Source: a virus
IMG/VR virus record: IMGVR_UViG_3300030107_005124
Location: 1-35,575 of that record
DNA: 35,575 nt
Strand: one strand, 5' to 3'
Within the stretch, counting starts at the first letter, position 1, and the number at the start of each line of letters is the position of its first letter. Of this stretch, positions 8,685 to 20,100 are shown piece after piece. Made by a program: the position numbers and the translations under genes. A model generated the notes under the pieces. That model ran no database searches and was not told where the DNA came from. It was given only the letters and a program-made list of their open reading frames with translations.

Positions 8685-11600
8685 ATGAATGAAAAAACAC
8701 CTTTAGATTATTATAGTTTTGCTGATAGGTTGCAAACTTTAAATGATTTAAGTAGAAAATTATGGGAAGATTCTGGAATATACGATTTAACCCAAAAAGA
8801 CGAAGAAGGAAATTATACTACTGAATGGCCAGACGACTATAAAGAATGGTTAAAAGAAAATGTTAGAGAAGGAATCCCTGAAAGAGTTAATAATATTATT
8901 GCAGCTCATCCAGAAAGAGCTCACAGGTCTTTAGCACATCAACCTTCTCCTGTTACTGAAGATGAAAGAAAAAAATATTCAGGATATGACCAAATAAAAG
9001 ATTATACATCTTGGACAGATGGTGAAATGTGGAACGCATATTTTGCAACTGCTACTGGACTTGCAAATAAAAAAGAAGCTTTGCCAATAGAATCTTATGA
9101 AAAATTAATTAATGATTTTCAAAGTTATTATGATGATAAAAGCGAATTAATAAAAACAGGAGATATTAATAATCCTGAATTAGTTTCAAAAATTAATGAC
9201 TTAGGTGAGTTTTTAAAAAATGTTCCTAATCAAATAGAGGAAGTTTCTTCAGAAGATACTGATAAAAAATTTATTAAGTTTAAAGAACCTCTTCCATTTA
9301 TAATTAGAACTAATAGAAAAAAACTAGGTAGAGGTTTTTATACCGATGAAAAAACATTAGAAAGAGTCGAAGATACATGGTTGGGAGAATCTTTAAAAGA
9401 TACTAATACAGATTTTCATAATAAAGTTATGCAAATAAATAGTCGAAGAGAAAGACTTAAAAGAGAAGACCCAAGATATCAAGCATATCAAGATTATATA
9501 AGCAAACGACCAGTTGAATTTTTTCAAAAATTTACTCCTAATAAATATTGGTGGGATACTTTTTATGAAACAATGCCTTCTTTATTAGCCGTAGCATCAA
9601 CAGCTGGGGCTGGAGTTGTAGGTGGAGCTTTAGGAGGGCCTGCAGGAGCTATAGCTTTAGGGGGAGCTGTTTCACAAGCAACTCTAGGCCCGTTACTTGC
9701 GTCTCAATATGCTCAAACAAATAATGAAGCTATGGATTTGTATGGAGATGAAGACGTAGCAAAGCAAATAGCTGAGGGAGCAACAGCGGTATCAATGGCA
9801 GCTAACACAGCTTTAGAAGTTCTTCCAGTTGTTAGACTTGCAAAACTAGCTATGCCAGCTAGGATGTATAGAAATACAAGTAGGGTTTTAAATCAATCAA
9901 TTCGTAAAAAAATATTTAATGCACTTGGTGAAGATGCTGTTGAAAAATTAAGTGGAACTAGGTTAAGAAGAGGAGGGTTTCATATTTTAAATGGAGTAAA
10001 GCAAGCTGGTTTAGAAGGTGTGCAAGAATTTGCTCAATATACAGCTGATGCTCTTATTTTGTCTGGATATAAGGGAACAAAATTTGATGAAGAATTTGAT
10101 ACAGATGAGGCTTTAGAATCATTATTAGGTGGTATTATGATGGGTGGAGTAACTGGTTCAACATTTTCAGCTATTGGTGGTCAAGGCGCATATACAAGAG
10201 AACAAGCAAAAGAATATTTAAATCAATTTGTAGAAGGCGATAAAATATCTGCGCAAGATGTTATATCTGCTGTTGAAACTGAATCAAGATTAAAAATTGA
10301 AGGTGATGCTGGTACAAGATTTCAAGGAAGGCAAGATGATAAACCATCAAGAACTATTGGAACTTCTGAGCCAACCTTAAAAGGATATTTAAAAGAAGTT
10401 GTTTCTTCTGGAACTGATGCTCCAGTTGAGGTAGAAGATGTAAATAAAATATCTAATGCTAAAGATAAGTTTTTTGTAAAGCAAAATAAAAAAATTAGCA
10501 AGGGAAGACTATTTGAAAAGATAACTTCAACATTAGAGCATGGAGGCCCAGAGCTTGTTAAATCATTAAACAATGAAGATAAAAAAGAAATAAATGATTT
10601 ATTAATTGGCAATTTAGATTCAATTGATAAAAATATTGTTAGGTCTATCGAAAACAAAGATGCTATTATAGAAGATTTTGCAACAGGTAAAATATCAATT
10701 AAATATAAAACAGATACTCAAGGAAAGATAATAGGTCGTAAGCAAGATAGAAAAGTAGCTATACAAGATGAAAAATATATTCAAAGTTTAATTAAAAAAT
10801 TTGAATCAGAAATAAAAGAAGAAGATATTTCTAAAGATAAAATATCTAAATGGTTTCTTCAACAAAAAAATATAGATATATCTAAAGCTCCAAAAAGTAA
10901 AAAAGATATTCTTGAAGAAAAAGCATTTAAAGGTCTTGGTGGTATAGATATTGGTAAAACAGAAACTACGCCTATACAAAAAGAAACTTCTAAAACAGAA
11001 GAAAAATTAGAAAAAGGAATTTCAAAAAAAATAGAACAACAACCTTTAAAAACTGCTGAACAAATACCTGTTGGAAGTACAGTTGCTATTTTACAAAAAA
11101 ACAATAAGTTTTCAGGAACAACAGGAGAAGTTGTTAAATATGATTCTGTAAAAGATAGAGTTAAAGTAAAGTTATTTGATTCTGAAAAACAAAAAGATGC
11201 GTTTTCCACTTTTGATGCTAAAAAAGATGTAATGGTTATGCCTGATAAGCCTAAGACTGATAAACCTAAAAAAGATGCGCCTCCCGGATTGTTTGAAAAT
11301 GAAGAACAAAAAGAAGCATTGAGATTATGGTATAAAGAAGGCAGGGAAAAGGTTACTGGAAGTCCTCGTGGAAGATTAGATGTAGGGGCTTCTCAAACAA
11401 AAACTAAAGAACAAAAGCGTTTAATATATCAACCATTAAAAGATTGGTTAAATTCTCTTCCCAAAGAGAAAAGACCTGCTAAAGCATTTAAAAATATTTT
11501 AGAGCATGAAGAATTACTCTATCGTGAAGAAGGGGGTATACATGGTGATGATACAACTGAAGGAGATAGAAGAGATTTTTTATTAGAAGATAAAAAACCT

Positions 11601-14600
11601 GAGACAAAAAAAGATATAAAAGAAACTAAAGAATGGTCTAGGTATAAACCTAAAGGAAAAGAAAATTTTGAAGTAAGTAGTCAGGGAACTGCTCTTGGTA
11701 AACAATTCAGCGCTTTAAATGCTAAGTTAAATGATGGAAGAACAATAGAGGAGGCTTATCAAGTCGGTGTTAAAGGATATTCTTCAATTAAAGAAGGAAA
11801 AGGAAAACCACCTAAAGATAAAAGTATTGATACTTATACTGAATATAAAAAACTATGGCAACAATGGGCTAAAGAAAATCCAAGAAAGATGGAGGATTTA
11901 ATTAGTGCATCAAAAGGAAAAGTATTAACAGATAAATTTGCTAAAACTGATGTTTCTCAGGCTAGGGCATTAGCTGAAATAATTAATGAAACTAGAGATA
12001 CTAGAAGTATTGATGATGTATTTAAATTTCCTACGCAAGCTACTGACAAACCTAAAGAGCCAGATAAAAATAAAGCTAGAATAGCTGCCGATAGAAAAAT
12101 GGCAGAAATAGAACAAATAGAAGGTGTAGATGTAAAGAAAATTAATCTTCCTACTGAAGGTGGATTAGAAAGAATAGGCGATATAAAAATTTCTAAAGAG
12201 TTACAAGGTAAGGGCCTTGGAGAAAACTGGGTGAATAGTTTAAAAGTAAGAAGAAAAACTCAAGGTAGAGACACAATAGATATAATTGCTAAGCCAGGCT
12301 CAGAAGGGTTTTGGGAAAAGCAAGGATTTAAAGAATATGACCCTATAAATGAATATTTTAACTTTGATGATGATGGAAAGCAAGATGAATTGCTTGTTGG
12401 AAAAGCTCAATTATTTGAAGATGCATTAAAAGATAAAGATGGTAATATTAAAAAAATAGATGGTAAAGAACCTACCCCAATGATATTTGATTTACGAGAT
12501 GTTAGTTTACAAGATTTAATTGTTAAAGCGCAAACAACATTAAAAGATAAACCAGAATATTTAACACTACCTAAAAAGAAAGATTCAACATTAAAAAAAT
12601 TAGACGAAGGAACAGAAAAGAAGAAAACAAAACTTGATTATATAAAAGATTCAGCAAATAGCTTAGCGAAAGGCTTAGATGATTTAAGTGATATTACTCA
12701 AAAAGGAGCAATAAGTCCCGGTGGTGATGTATGGGATGAAAGTGCATACAACAGAGCTAAAGAACACTTTAATGATTCTTATGAATCAGCTAAGAAAGCA
12801 TACAATATGACATTAGATGATTATGTATTAGCTATGTTTAAAGCATTAAAAAATATACCTAAAGAAATAAGAAATAAAATTAGAAGATTTTTAATGAAAT
12901 GGGCAAATAGTAAAGACTCAAATTTATCAAATAGAATAAATCAAAGTAATAGAGCTCTTAATATTGTTGAATTAATGGGCTTTGGCGATAGAATGAAGTA
13001 TAAAATATCTAGAGAAATTATGGATTCTGGTACTATGGATAGGTTAATTGCTTCTATTGATGAATCTACAGATGATAAAAGCGATGATTTAACTAGAGAA
13101 GGATTAGGCATTGTTGATACATCTGACCATGAAGAAATATCAAATAACCTTTCATTTGAAGGATATGATTTTAGGAATGATACATTTTTTAAATTCTTAG
13201 AAGATACTGATGCTAAAGGATGGTTAGATAGAAAACAAACTGCTAAAATAATGGAAGCTGTTTCTTCTGGTGATAAAGATATTTTATTAAACCATCTTAA
13301 AGAAAAATATAATTTTACTCCATCTACTATTAATGAAAATAATATGATTCAATCTTTTTGGATAAACAATCAAATTATAAATAGAACAGCAAGTATTAAT
13401 AAACCTTCTTGGTGGTGGGCTAATTTAGATGAAAATGGCAATAGAATAAGAGACAAATCAGATAAAAGATTTATACCTAAAATTGGTGGAGATTCAAGAT
13501 ACGGAAAGGATATAAGAAGCAATACTGATTTACCTAGTACATCTATAATGTCATTTGTTGATTGGGCATTAAAGTCAAAAAAACACGAAGGTGAGCAAAT
13601 ACCAATATCAAGAATATATATGAAAGATTTAGTTGATGTTTGGGTTGGTTCAAAAGATGAAACTGGAAGTAAATATTATGGTAGACAAGAATGGACAAAG
13701 CTTGTTAATCCTGTTAGAAATCAAGAAACAGGGGATATAGAAATAAAATCTTTAGTGGAAATATGGGATTCGTACTTTGCTGGGAATGTAGAATATGATA
13801 ATAAACAAAGAAGAATTGTAAGAACTGTTGCTGAAATAAAGGGTGGTGGTAATAATCCTTCTTTTGTTGTTGCTAGAATACCAGAAAATATATTAACAAT
13901 GTCTGGAGACAATGTTGCTATATCAAATTACTTAGAAGATGAAGTTGAAAAAGGCAATATGACTTCTAAAATTGCTAATGATATGATAGACTCCATTAAT
14001 GATTTAAATGATAAAAGTGGTAATGTAAATAAATATATAGATGTACAACATATAACTTCACATGAACTTATGAAAAGAACTCATGGAGCTAAATACTTAA
14101 TGAGAACTCCTGATTTATTGCACCACATGAGAAGAGCATCTCTTCCATATTCTGAAGGTATTGTTCCTATTGGATTAGGTGAAACTACTATAAAGATTTT
14201 AGACCAAAGTAAAGTTACAATAATGAATGCAGATGGAAAGAAAGTTCCAATGACCGAGTTGATTGCTGGATTAGAAGGTAGAAGTAGAAGTGATGGCGCA
14301 ACTATAACAGATACAGAAACTTTAAATAATATTGCTAACTCAGTAGGAAGAGAAACCATAAGGGGTGGTATTCCAATGAGGGAAGTAAAGAGTGTTATTT
14401 GGTATAATAGTTTAAATGATAATTTTGCTAAAAAGAACTATCCCCCTGAATCATTTAGAGGTACTGATTATTGGGAAGGCATACATTATTTAGCTATTAA
14501 GCATAATGAATTTGTTGCTGATGAAGGACTAAGGTTTCTTGATAGTGATGATAATACTATTGCTTATACAGTTAGAGAAAACAATGAAATAAGAATATAT

Positions 14601-17129
14601 GATGCTGATGATAATAGAATAAATAGATTGTCAACATTAGATGAAGCAAAAGAACCAGATGGAGGTTCTGGAAGTTTTGAATTAAAAGGCAGAGCATCTA
14701 CAGATGTATTAACATTACCTGAAGAGTCAACAAGAATTATTAAAGTTCCTAATCAAAAAAGTAAATCAAGTGCAGCTTTTCCTTTTACTTGGTTAAGTAA
14801 ATTATATCATCCAGAATTTGATAGTCTTAGAAGTGAAATAGAAAGTAGATTATTAAATATTGCTAGAGCAAATACACAAGCAATGTTTGATGCTAGAAAA
14901 AATCCAGAAATAATGGCATCTTTATATGGTCAAATGAAAAGTGACAATACTTCTTTTATTGGTGAAATAGAACAATTAATAGAACCTGAAAAAGGCAATA
15001 TGATTAAAGATGGTTTTGCTGAACACCCACAACTTGTAAGGGGAATATTAGAGCCAATTAAAAATAAATTAATAAATGAAAATTCATACAAAGGAAGACG
15101 AAAAGGATTTGGTAATTATCCAACTGTGAAACCAGACTATGATGGAACTAAAGTTAATAGATATGATGGAGTAGCAATAAGTGAAGATGATGTTACAATG
15201 GTTAATTTTATTAAGCAAAAACTTAATTTAGATATGTCATTAAATGGTGAAGATTTACAAAGAGCATATACAGAAGCTTCTTTAGGTGGAAATAGAAGAG
15301 GAGCTCATTTATTAGTTGGAAGGTTTCCTGTGTATTCATTAAATGGTGTATCTCTTCTTAAAATAACTAATATAGTTCCTTCTGGGCATGGCAATGTTAC
15401 TTGGTTTCATCCAGACTTTTTAGCAGGGCCTTTACAAGGTGATACAGATGGTGATAATGTATTTTTTCAAGTAATGCATTTTGGTGAAAATTATTCTGAT
15501 GAATCAATTATTAATAATTTATTAAAATCAAAAGAAGATTTTGATAAAAGAAAAGGATTTGCTAGGGTAGAGTATTTTAAAAAGAAAGATAAAAAATTAA
15601 ATGCTGTAAAGAAAGAATCTTTATATAAATCTGCTACAATGATAGGGGATGGTATGGCATCTCAAGGGATTTTAACAAATGCTATTACATTCTTTGAGGA
15701 TATGCATTATAAGGGATTTAAAGCAGATATAGGTGGTCAAAATATTGTTACAAGAAATCCCGATAAAGAAAACTCTATTATGTTATATGCCCCATTAAAT
15801 GAAGATGTTACTCAAGAAATGCTAGATGAAGCAAATATGGGTAAATTAGTTAGCAAAGATGGGCAACCGTGGTCTGATGGTAAAAAGTATTTATTAACTA
15901 CACCTGCTAACGAATTAAGACTATTATTACAAGCTGCCGTTGACCATTCTAAAGAGCTATTATTAAGTGATTGGAAATATGATGGATATGATTTTATTAT
16001 TCCTAAAATGTTTGTACAAGAAAATGGAGCACCTATTGGGTTGAGGCAAAGTCAAACAATATCTAGAATATTAAGAAAATTATTATCTCATGGAAGTAAA
16101 AGATTGGGAAGAGATAGCAAAACTAGAAGAACAAAAGGAATGTCTTCTATGTTTGAAGATAGTCAGCAAATGTTTGAATTTGTTAATATGGATAAAAATG
16201 AGCAAGGAAACTATATAGCTTTAAATGCAAATATGCAAAGACAAGCAAGTAAATATTTAACAGAAGAAACAGCCCCAATAAATAGTGTTAGTTTTAATGG
16301 AAAATTAACTACTATTGAAAAACTTATTTCTACTCCTTATTCAGTAATGGATAAATATCAAAAAGAAAATCCAGATGATTTAGTTTGGATGCATCCATTT
16401 GGATACAATGAACATAGGGTTGTTAATGGATTATTAAAAACTAAAGAAGATTTAGTAAATATTCAAAGAGCAGAAGAAAGATGGTATCCAGAAAGCAAAT
16501 CTTGGGAATCAAAGAAAAATGAAGCAAGAAGATTTATTAATCAAATGGGAACTGAGTTTTATAAAATACATTCTCAAGAAATTTTACATAAAGATGCAAC
16601 TGAAAGTTCATTAACATCTTCTGCTTATCCTTATAAAGATGTTATGTTAGATTTTATAGATAAATGGTATAATACAGGAGATAAGAAAAAAGGAATAAAA
16701 CCATTTAAAGAATTAGATGAACAACAAAGAGCATATTCTACTTTAAGATTTTTAAGAGGTATATCTCTTCAAGAAAAAACAATAAAAAATATAAATAAAA
16801 AACAAGTATCTTCTATTATGAAGAATATGATGAAATTAAGAGATAGAATTAGTTCAACAAATAATTTAAAAACTATTGAAAAACTTCAAAGTGCATATAA
16901 ATCACAACAAAACAAGCTTGATAAATTAACCACTAAAACAATAATAGCAAAACAACCTAGAATTAGAGATATAACTACAATATTGCCAAAACAACTTATG
17001 CATCCAGATGTTTGGAGAACATATGTAGAAGCATCAGGGCCTAACATCAGACAAGCCCCAAGTGAGTCTCAAAGAGTTGATAATTTAGATAAAAAAATAG
17101 GTGATTATATAACAAAGGATTGTCCATAA
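8685..17129 (+). CDS. giant virion protein with predicted two-barrel RNA polymerase core
   Basis: The product has 2814 residues. An N-terminal helical part is followed by a glycine/alanine membrane-like segment (about 297-340), a Lys-rich linker region with an SH3/KOW-like GSTVAILQKN...GEVVKY stretch, a compact domain starting EVSSQGTALGKQFSALNA (about 996-1106), and a GNAT-like segment (LQGKGLG 1173-1179, GFWEKQGF 1208-1215). The C-terminal half carries RSDGATI (about 1868-1874), RIIKVPNQKSKSS (2017-2029), RFPVYS (2213-2218), GDTDGDNVFF with Asp 2253, 2255 and 2257, MIGDGMASQ (about 2319-2327) and AAVDHSK ending at Lys2423. DxDGD chelates catalytic metal in two-barrel RNA polymerases, and the other boxes occur in the expected order. 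Inferred role: virion RNA polymerase injected with the DNA. The start ATG has only a weak ribosome site. The alternative is a polyvalent injected protein with a decayed core. Confidence 0.65.
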   Translation: MNEKTPLDYYSFADRLQTLNDLSRKLWEDSGIYDLTQKDEEGNYTTEWPDDYKEWLKENVREGIPERVNNIIAAHPERAHRSLAHQPSPVTEDERKKYSGYDQIKDYTSWTDGEMWNAYFATATGLANKKEALPIESYEKLINDFQSYYDDKSELIKTGDINNPELVSKINDLGEFLKNVPNQIEEVSSEDTDKKFIKFKEPLPFIIRTNRKKLGRGFYTDEKTLERVEDTWLGESLKDTNTDFHNKVMQINSRRERLKREDPRYQAYQDYISKRPVEFFQKFTPNKYWWDTFYETMPSLLAVASTAGAGVVGGALGGPAGAIALGGAVSQATLGPLLASQYAQTNNEAMDLYGDEDVAKQIAEGATAVSMAANTALEVLPVVRLAKLAMPARMYRNTSRVLNQSIRKKIFNALGEDAVEKLSGTRLRRGGFHILNGVKQAGLEGVQEFAQYTADALILSGYKGTKFDEEFDTDEALESLLGGIMMGGVTGSTFSAIGGQGAYTREQAKEYLNQFVEGDKISAQDVISAVETESRLKIEGDAGTRFQGRQDDKPSRTIGTSEPTLKGYLKEVVSSGTDAPVEVEDVNKISNAKDKFFVKQNKKISKGRLFEKITSTLEHGGPELVKSLNNEDKKEINDLLIGNLDSIDKNIVRSIENKDAIIEDFATGKISIKYKTDTQGKIIGRKQDRKVAIQDEKYIQSLIKKFESEIKEEDISKDKISKWFLQQKNIDISKAPKSKKDILEEKAFKGLGGIDIGKTETTPIQKETSKTEEKLEKGISKKIEQQPLKTAEQIPVGSTVAILQKNNKFSGTTGEVVKYDSVKDRVKVKLFDSEKQKDAFSTFDAKKDVMVMPDKPKTDKPKKDAPPGLFENEEQKEALRLWYKEGREKVTGSPRGRLDVGASQTKTKEQKRLIYQPLKDWLNSLPKEKRPAKAFKNILEHEELLYREEGGIHGDDTTEGDRRDFLLEDKKPETKKDIKETKEWSRYKPKGKENFEVSSQGTALGKQFSALNAKLNDGRTIEEAYQVGVKGYSSIKEGKGKPPKDKSIDTYTEYKKLWQQWAKENPRKMEDLISASKGKVLTDKFAKTDVSQARALAEIINETRDTRSIDDVFKFPTQATDKPKEPDKNKARIAADRKMAEIEQIEGVDVKKINLPTEGGLERIGDIKISKELQGKGLGENWVNSLKVRRKTQGRDTIDIIAKPGSEGFWEKQGFKEYDPINEYFNFDDDGKQDELLVGKAQLFEDALKDKDGNIKKIDGKEPTPMIFDLRDVSLQDLIVKAQTTLKDKPEYLTLPKKKDSTLKKLDEGTEKKKTKLDYIKDSANSLAKGLDDLSDITQKGAISPGGDVWDESAYNRAKEHFNDSYESAKKAYNMTLDDYVLAMFKALKNIPKEIRNKIRRFLMKWANSKDSNLSNRINQSNRALNIVELMGFGDRMKYKISREIMDSGTMDRLIASIDESTDDKSDDLTREGLGIVDTSDHEEISNNLSFEGYDFRNDTFFKFLEDTDAKGWLDRKQTAKIMEAVSSGDKDILLNHLKEKYNFTPSTINENNMIQSFWINNQIINRTASINKPSWWWANLDENGNRIRDKSDKRFIPKIGGDSRYGKDIRSNTDLPSTSIMSFVDWALKSKKHEGEQIPISRIYMKDLVDVWVGSKDETGSKYYGRQEWTKLVNPVRNQETGDIEIKSLVEIWDSYFAGNVEYDNKQRRIVRTVAEIKGGGNNPSFVVARIPENILTMSGDNVAISNYLEDEVEKGNMTSKIANDMIDSINDLNDKSGNVNKYIDVQHITSHELMKRTHGAKYLMRTPDLLHHMRRASLPYSEGIVPIGLGETTIKILDQSKVTIMNADGKKVPMTELIAGLEGRSRSDGATITDTETLNNIANSVGRETIRGGIPMREVKSVIWYNSLNDNFAKKNYPPESFRGTDYWEGIHYLAIKHNEFVADEGLRFLDSDDNTIAYTVRENNEIRIYDADDNRINRLSTLDEAKEPDGGSGSFELKGRASTDVLTLPEESTRIIKVPNQKSKSSAAFPFTWLSKLYHPEFDSLRSEIESRLLNIARANTQAMFDARKNPEIMASLYGQMKSDNTSFIGEIEQLIEPEKGNMIKDGFAEHPQLVRGILEPIKNKLINENSYKGRRKGFGNYPTVKPDYDGTKVNRYDGVAISEDDVTMVNFIKQKLNLDMSLNGEDLQRAYTEASLGGNRRGAHLLVGRFPVYSLNGVSLLKITNIVPSGHGNVTWFHPDFLAGPLQGDTDGDNVFFQVMHFGENYSDESIINNLLKSKEDFDKRKGFARVEYFKKKDKKLNAVKKESLYKSATMIGDGMASQGILTNAITFFEDMHYKGFKADIGGQNIVTRNPDKENSIMLYAPLNEDVTQEMLDEANMGKLVSKDGQPWSDGKKYLLTTPANELRLLLQAAVDHSKELLLSDWKYDGYDFIIPKMFVQENGAPIGLRQSQTISRILRKLLSHGSKRLGRDSKTRRTKGMSSMFEDSQQMFEFVNMDKNEQGNYIALNANMQRQASKYLTEETAPINSVSFNGKLTTIEKLISTPYSVMDKYQKENPDDLVWMHPFGYNEHRVVNGLLKTKEDLVNIQRAEERWYPESKSWESKKNEARRFINQMGTEFYKIHSQEILHKDATESSLTSSAYPYKDVMLDFIDKWYNTGDKKKGIKPFKELDEQQRAYSTLRFLRGISLQEKTIKNINKKQVSSIMKNMMKLRDRISSTNNLKTIEKLQSAYKSQQNKLDKLTTKTIIAKQPRIRDITTILPKQLMHPDVWRTYVEASGPNIRQAPSESQRVDNLDKKIGDYITKDCP

Positions 17130-20100
17130 TGAAGGGGAAAATAAATTGTGATATAAAAAAACTTTATGTAGAAGCTACTGAAAAAGAAAATGAAGTTATG
17201 CGAGCTAGAATAAAAAGTGGCATTACTGATATGATAGAAGTTCCTAGTGATGGTAATATAAAATCTTTAGAAAATAGATTAAAAAAAGTTTTACCAAAAG
17301 GTGAAAGAGTAGTAACTAATCGAGAACTTAAAATGGAAAAAGAAAGATTTAAAGAGCATGAAAAACTTTTTAAATATTTAAATGATACCAGTTGGGAAAT
17401 ATATAAAACAATTGAAATAACAACAATTCCAGATGATTATCTTTATACTAGATTACATTGGATTCAGTTTCAAATTGCAAGGGCATTTAATGAATTAACA
17501 TTTGCTAGACGAGATAAAGTTAAGAAATCTGATACATATAATTCTGGATTTAATAATAGTAATTATTGGGATGCCTCTAAAATAAGAGTAATAAGAAAAA
17601 GAATAGAAAGAGAGCAAGGAAAAGCTATAAAATTTAATAAGTCTGGCAAATTAAGTGGGTATCAAAATACTGTAAAAGCTCCTGAAAAATTAATGGCACA
17701 ACTAGACCCGACTGGAGCTGCTGGTAAACTTATGCAAGACATTCAATATCATCTTGAAAACTATAGGATGGAAGGGTTTGATTATCATAAAGATTTAAAA
17801 GAAATGCTTCGAGATATTACTAAAATTATTACTGGAAAAAGAATAGAGAACTATCCTGATATGCCTGAAAGCGAATTATTAGAAGCTGCTACTCATTTAC
17901 ATAATGATTTAATGCATACGCAAACTAGAAATATTATGTTTAAAGATATTCCTAATGAATTTTCAGATTTTCAAAAATGGAGAAATTCATATGTAGGAAA
18001 TAAGTTTTTTGAATTACAAAAATTTCGTTCTGAAAGACAACAAATGGGCCCTGATAAAGATGAATATATTTTAGTACCATTACATAGTGATAAAAAAGGC
18101 GTTGATATTCTTAGAAAACAAAGAAATAAAGACGTAGTTGATAATAAATACGCTGAAGAAACAAGGCCAAGTAGAAATGAAGAAGCATATTTTGCTTATA
18201 AAATACCTTCAAATTGGTCAGGGTTTTTAAAATCAATAAAAAGTAAAACAGTTTTAAAAAAGGGAGATTTTGTTAAATATCTATCTAGTCCAAATATGGA
18301 AGATGGATTTTATACAGCATTAGACCATAAAGTTTCCCCATATGAAGTAATTGATGGAACAGATAAATTAAAAAAGAAATATTCTAATTTTGTAAGAGGA
18401 GTTATATATAATGATAAAATATATCAACCCCCTGAAGAATGGATGTCGCAAGGAGGATTGTGGAATATAGTTGAAAGAAAAAGAAAATTTAATGAGACTG
18501 TAAGAGCTGATTTATTAGAAGGAAAAGCTCAAGAATCTCAAGAAGAATTTAGCAATGTTAAAAACAATCTTATTAATATATTATCTGAAAGTGGATTAGA
18601 TGATGTAGAAATGAATGAAATTCTTGATTCTATTGAAGATATTGGATTGGAAGATAATTATTGGAAAGATAATGATGGCAATTGGGTTAATGCAAATAGC
18701 AAGTTTACAGCTGCTAATAGATGGAGTTTTGATACAGTTGCATTTCATCCTATAGAAAATTTAAAAATGATGGAAGGTGCTATTGATGGTGTTAGTGAAG
18801 AAATTGCAGAATTACAAGGTACTTTAACTGGTTATAAAAATATTAAAGAAAGTGAAGATTCTTCTTTAGCTGATAAAGCAGAAGCAAGAGAATATATTGC
18901 TGAAATAGAAGAAAGACTTGATGAGTTAAATGAGTTTTTTAATCAATTTAATAAAAAATTATTTGCAGATGATACTGATGAAGGTAGAAGAGAATTAAAG
19001 TTAGCTAACAGAATATTAGCTACAAAACATAGGCAATTATATACAGATAATACTAGAAGAAGAAAAGATTTTGGAGTTCATTCAGAGTCAATAGATTCTA
19101 TTAATAAAAATACTTCATTAACAAAAATAAAAACACAAGCATTTAAAACTTTTATAGGATTAAGAAAAAATCCATCTATTATTAAATATTTAGCAAACGA
19201 ACTTAAAAACATAGAAAATTCTCCAAGCACAGAAGCTGGATTCTTTTGGATTAATTATTCAGACGAAGCAATAGCATGGTTAATATCAAGTATTCCGGGT
19301 TTTGATAAAGAAAAATATAATGCAAAATGGGTTAAAGATACATTTTTATTAATAAGAGGATATAAAACTCATAGTAATCTTGGATGGGGAACTGGAGTTG
19401 GTAATCAACCACAAAGAATAAGTTATATGCTAACAAAAGGAATTGAGCCATTTCAAAGAGCTCGTACAGCTTTAAAGGATGGAGCTCATGGATTTACCGC
19501 AGAAGAAATATGGGAGCAAATAGAAGCAACAGGAGTATTAGAACCTGCTAATGCTATGATAGATATGTTGACTCATGGAATGGATACTTCTTCTTCAAGT
19601 TTACAAGAATCTTATTTACCACTAAAAGATATGGTTGCTCTATGGAAAAATACTACTTTAGACGGATGGTTGGCTAGCAGTAAAGGTTGGGATAAAATAT
19701 TAGCAAAAGCAGCTGGCAGGTCTTTAAGTGAGAAATTAACAGTAGAAGAATTAAAAAAGACTCAAGATGAATTAAAAAGAATTAAAACAGGATTATGGGA
19801 ATTTTTTCATGAAGATAGTAAAAATGTAAAACACCTTCGTAAAAAATTAAAAGATTTAAAAATTGGATTAAGTCAAGGATATATAAATAGAGCTGTTCAT
19901 TGGAGATTACATTGGTTTCCTTTACCGGGCCGTAATTTTTGGACATTATCTGGTGGTGAAAGGCAGATGAGAGCTGAAGCTGCTTATATAGAATTTGACA
20001 GAATGCTTGGTTTAGGTGTAGTAGATACCAGTAAGCCAGGCTGGAAATTTACAGATTCTGAAGAAACTGTTTATGCTTCTAGATTATCAGTTTATTATCA

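Noticed and set aside
10322-11209. Minus-strand frames inside the giant gene
   Set aside because: Ser/Phe/Leu-rich antisense translations of Lys/Glu-rich coding sequence; no independent signals.
15441-15455. DTDGD as a calcium-binding EF-hand or dockerin loop
   Set aside because: Flanks are long hydrophobic strands and the other ordered polymerase boxes are present; the 12-residue EF-hand ligand spacing is not met.
8685-17129. A T7-like single-subunit RNA polymerase
   Set aside because: The chain has no DxxGR or YG fingers/palm motifs of that family; the visible catalytic signature is DxDGD.
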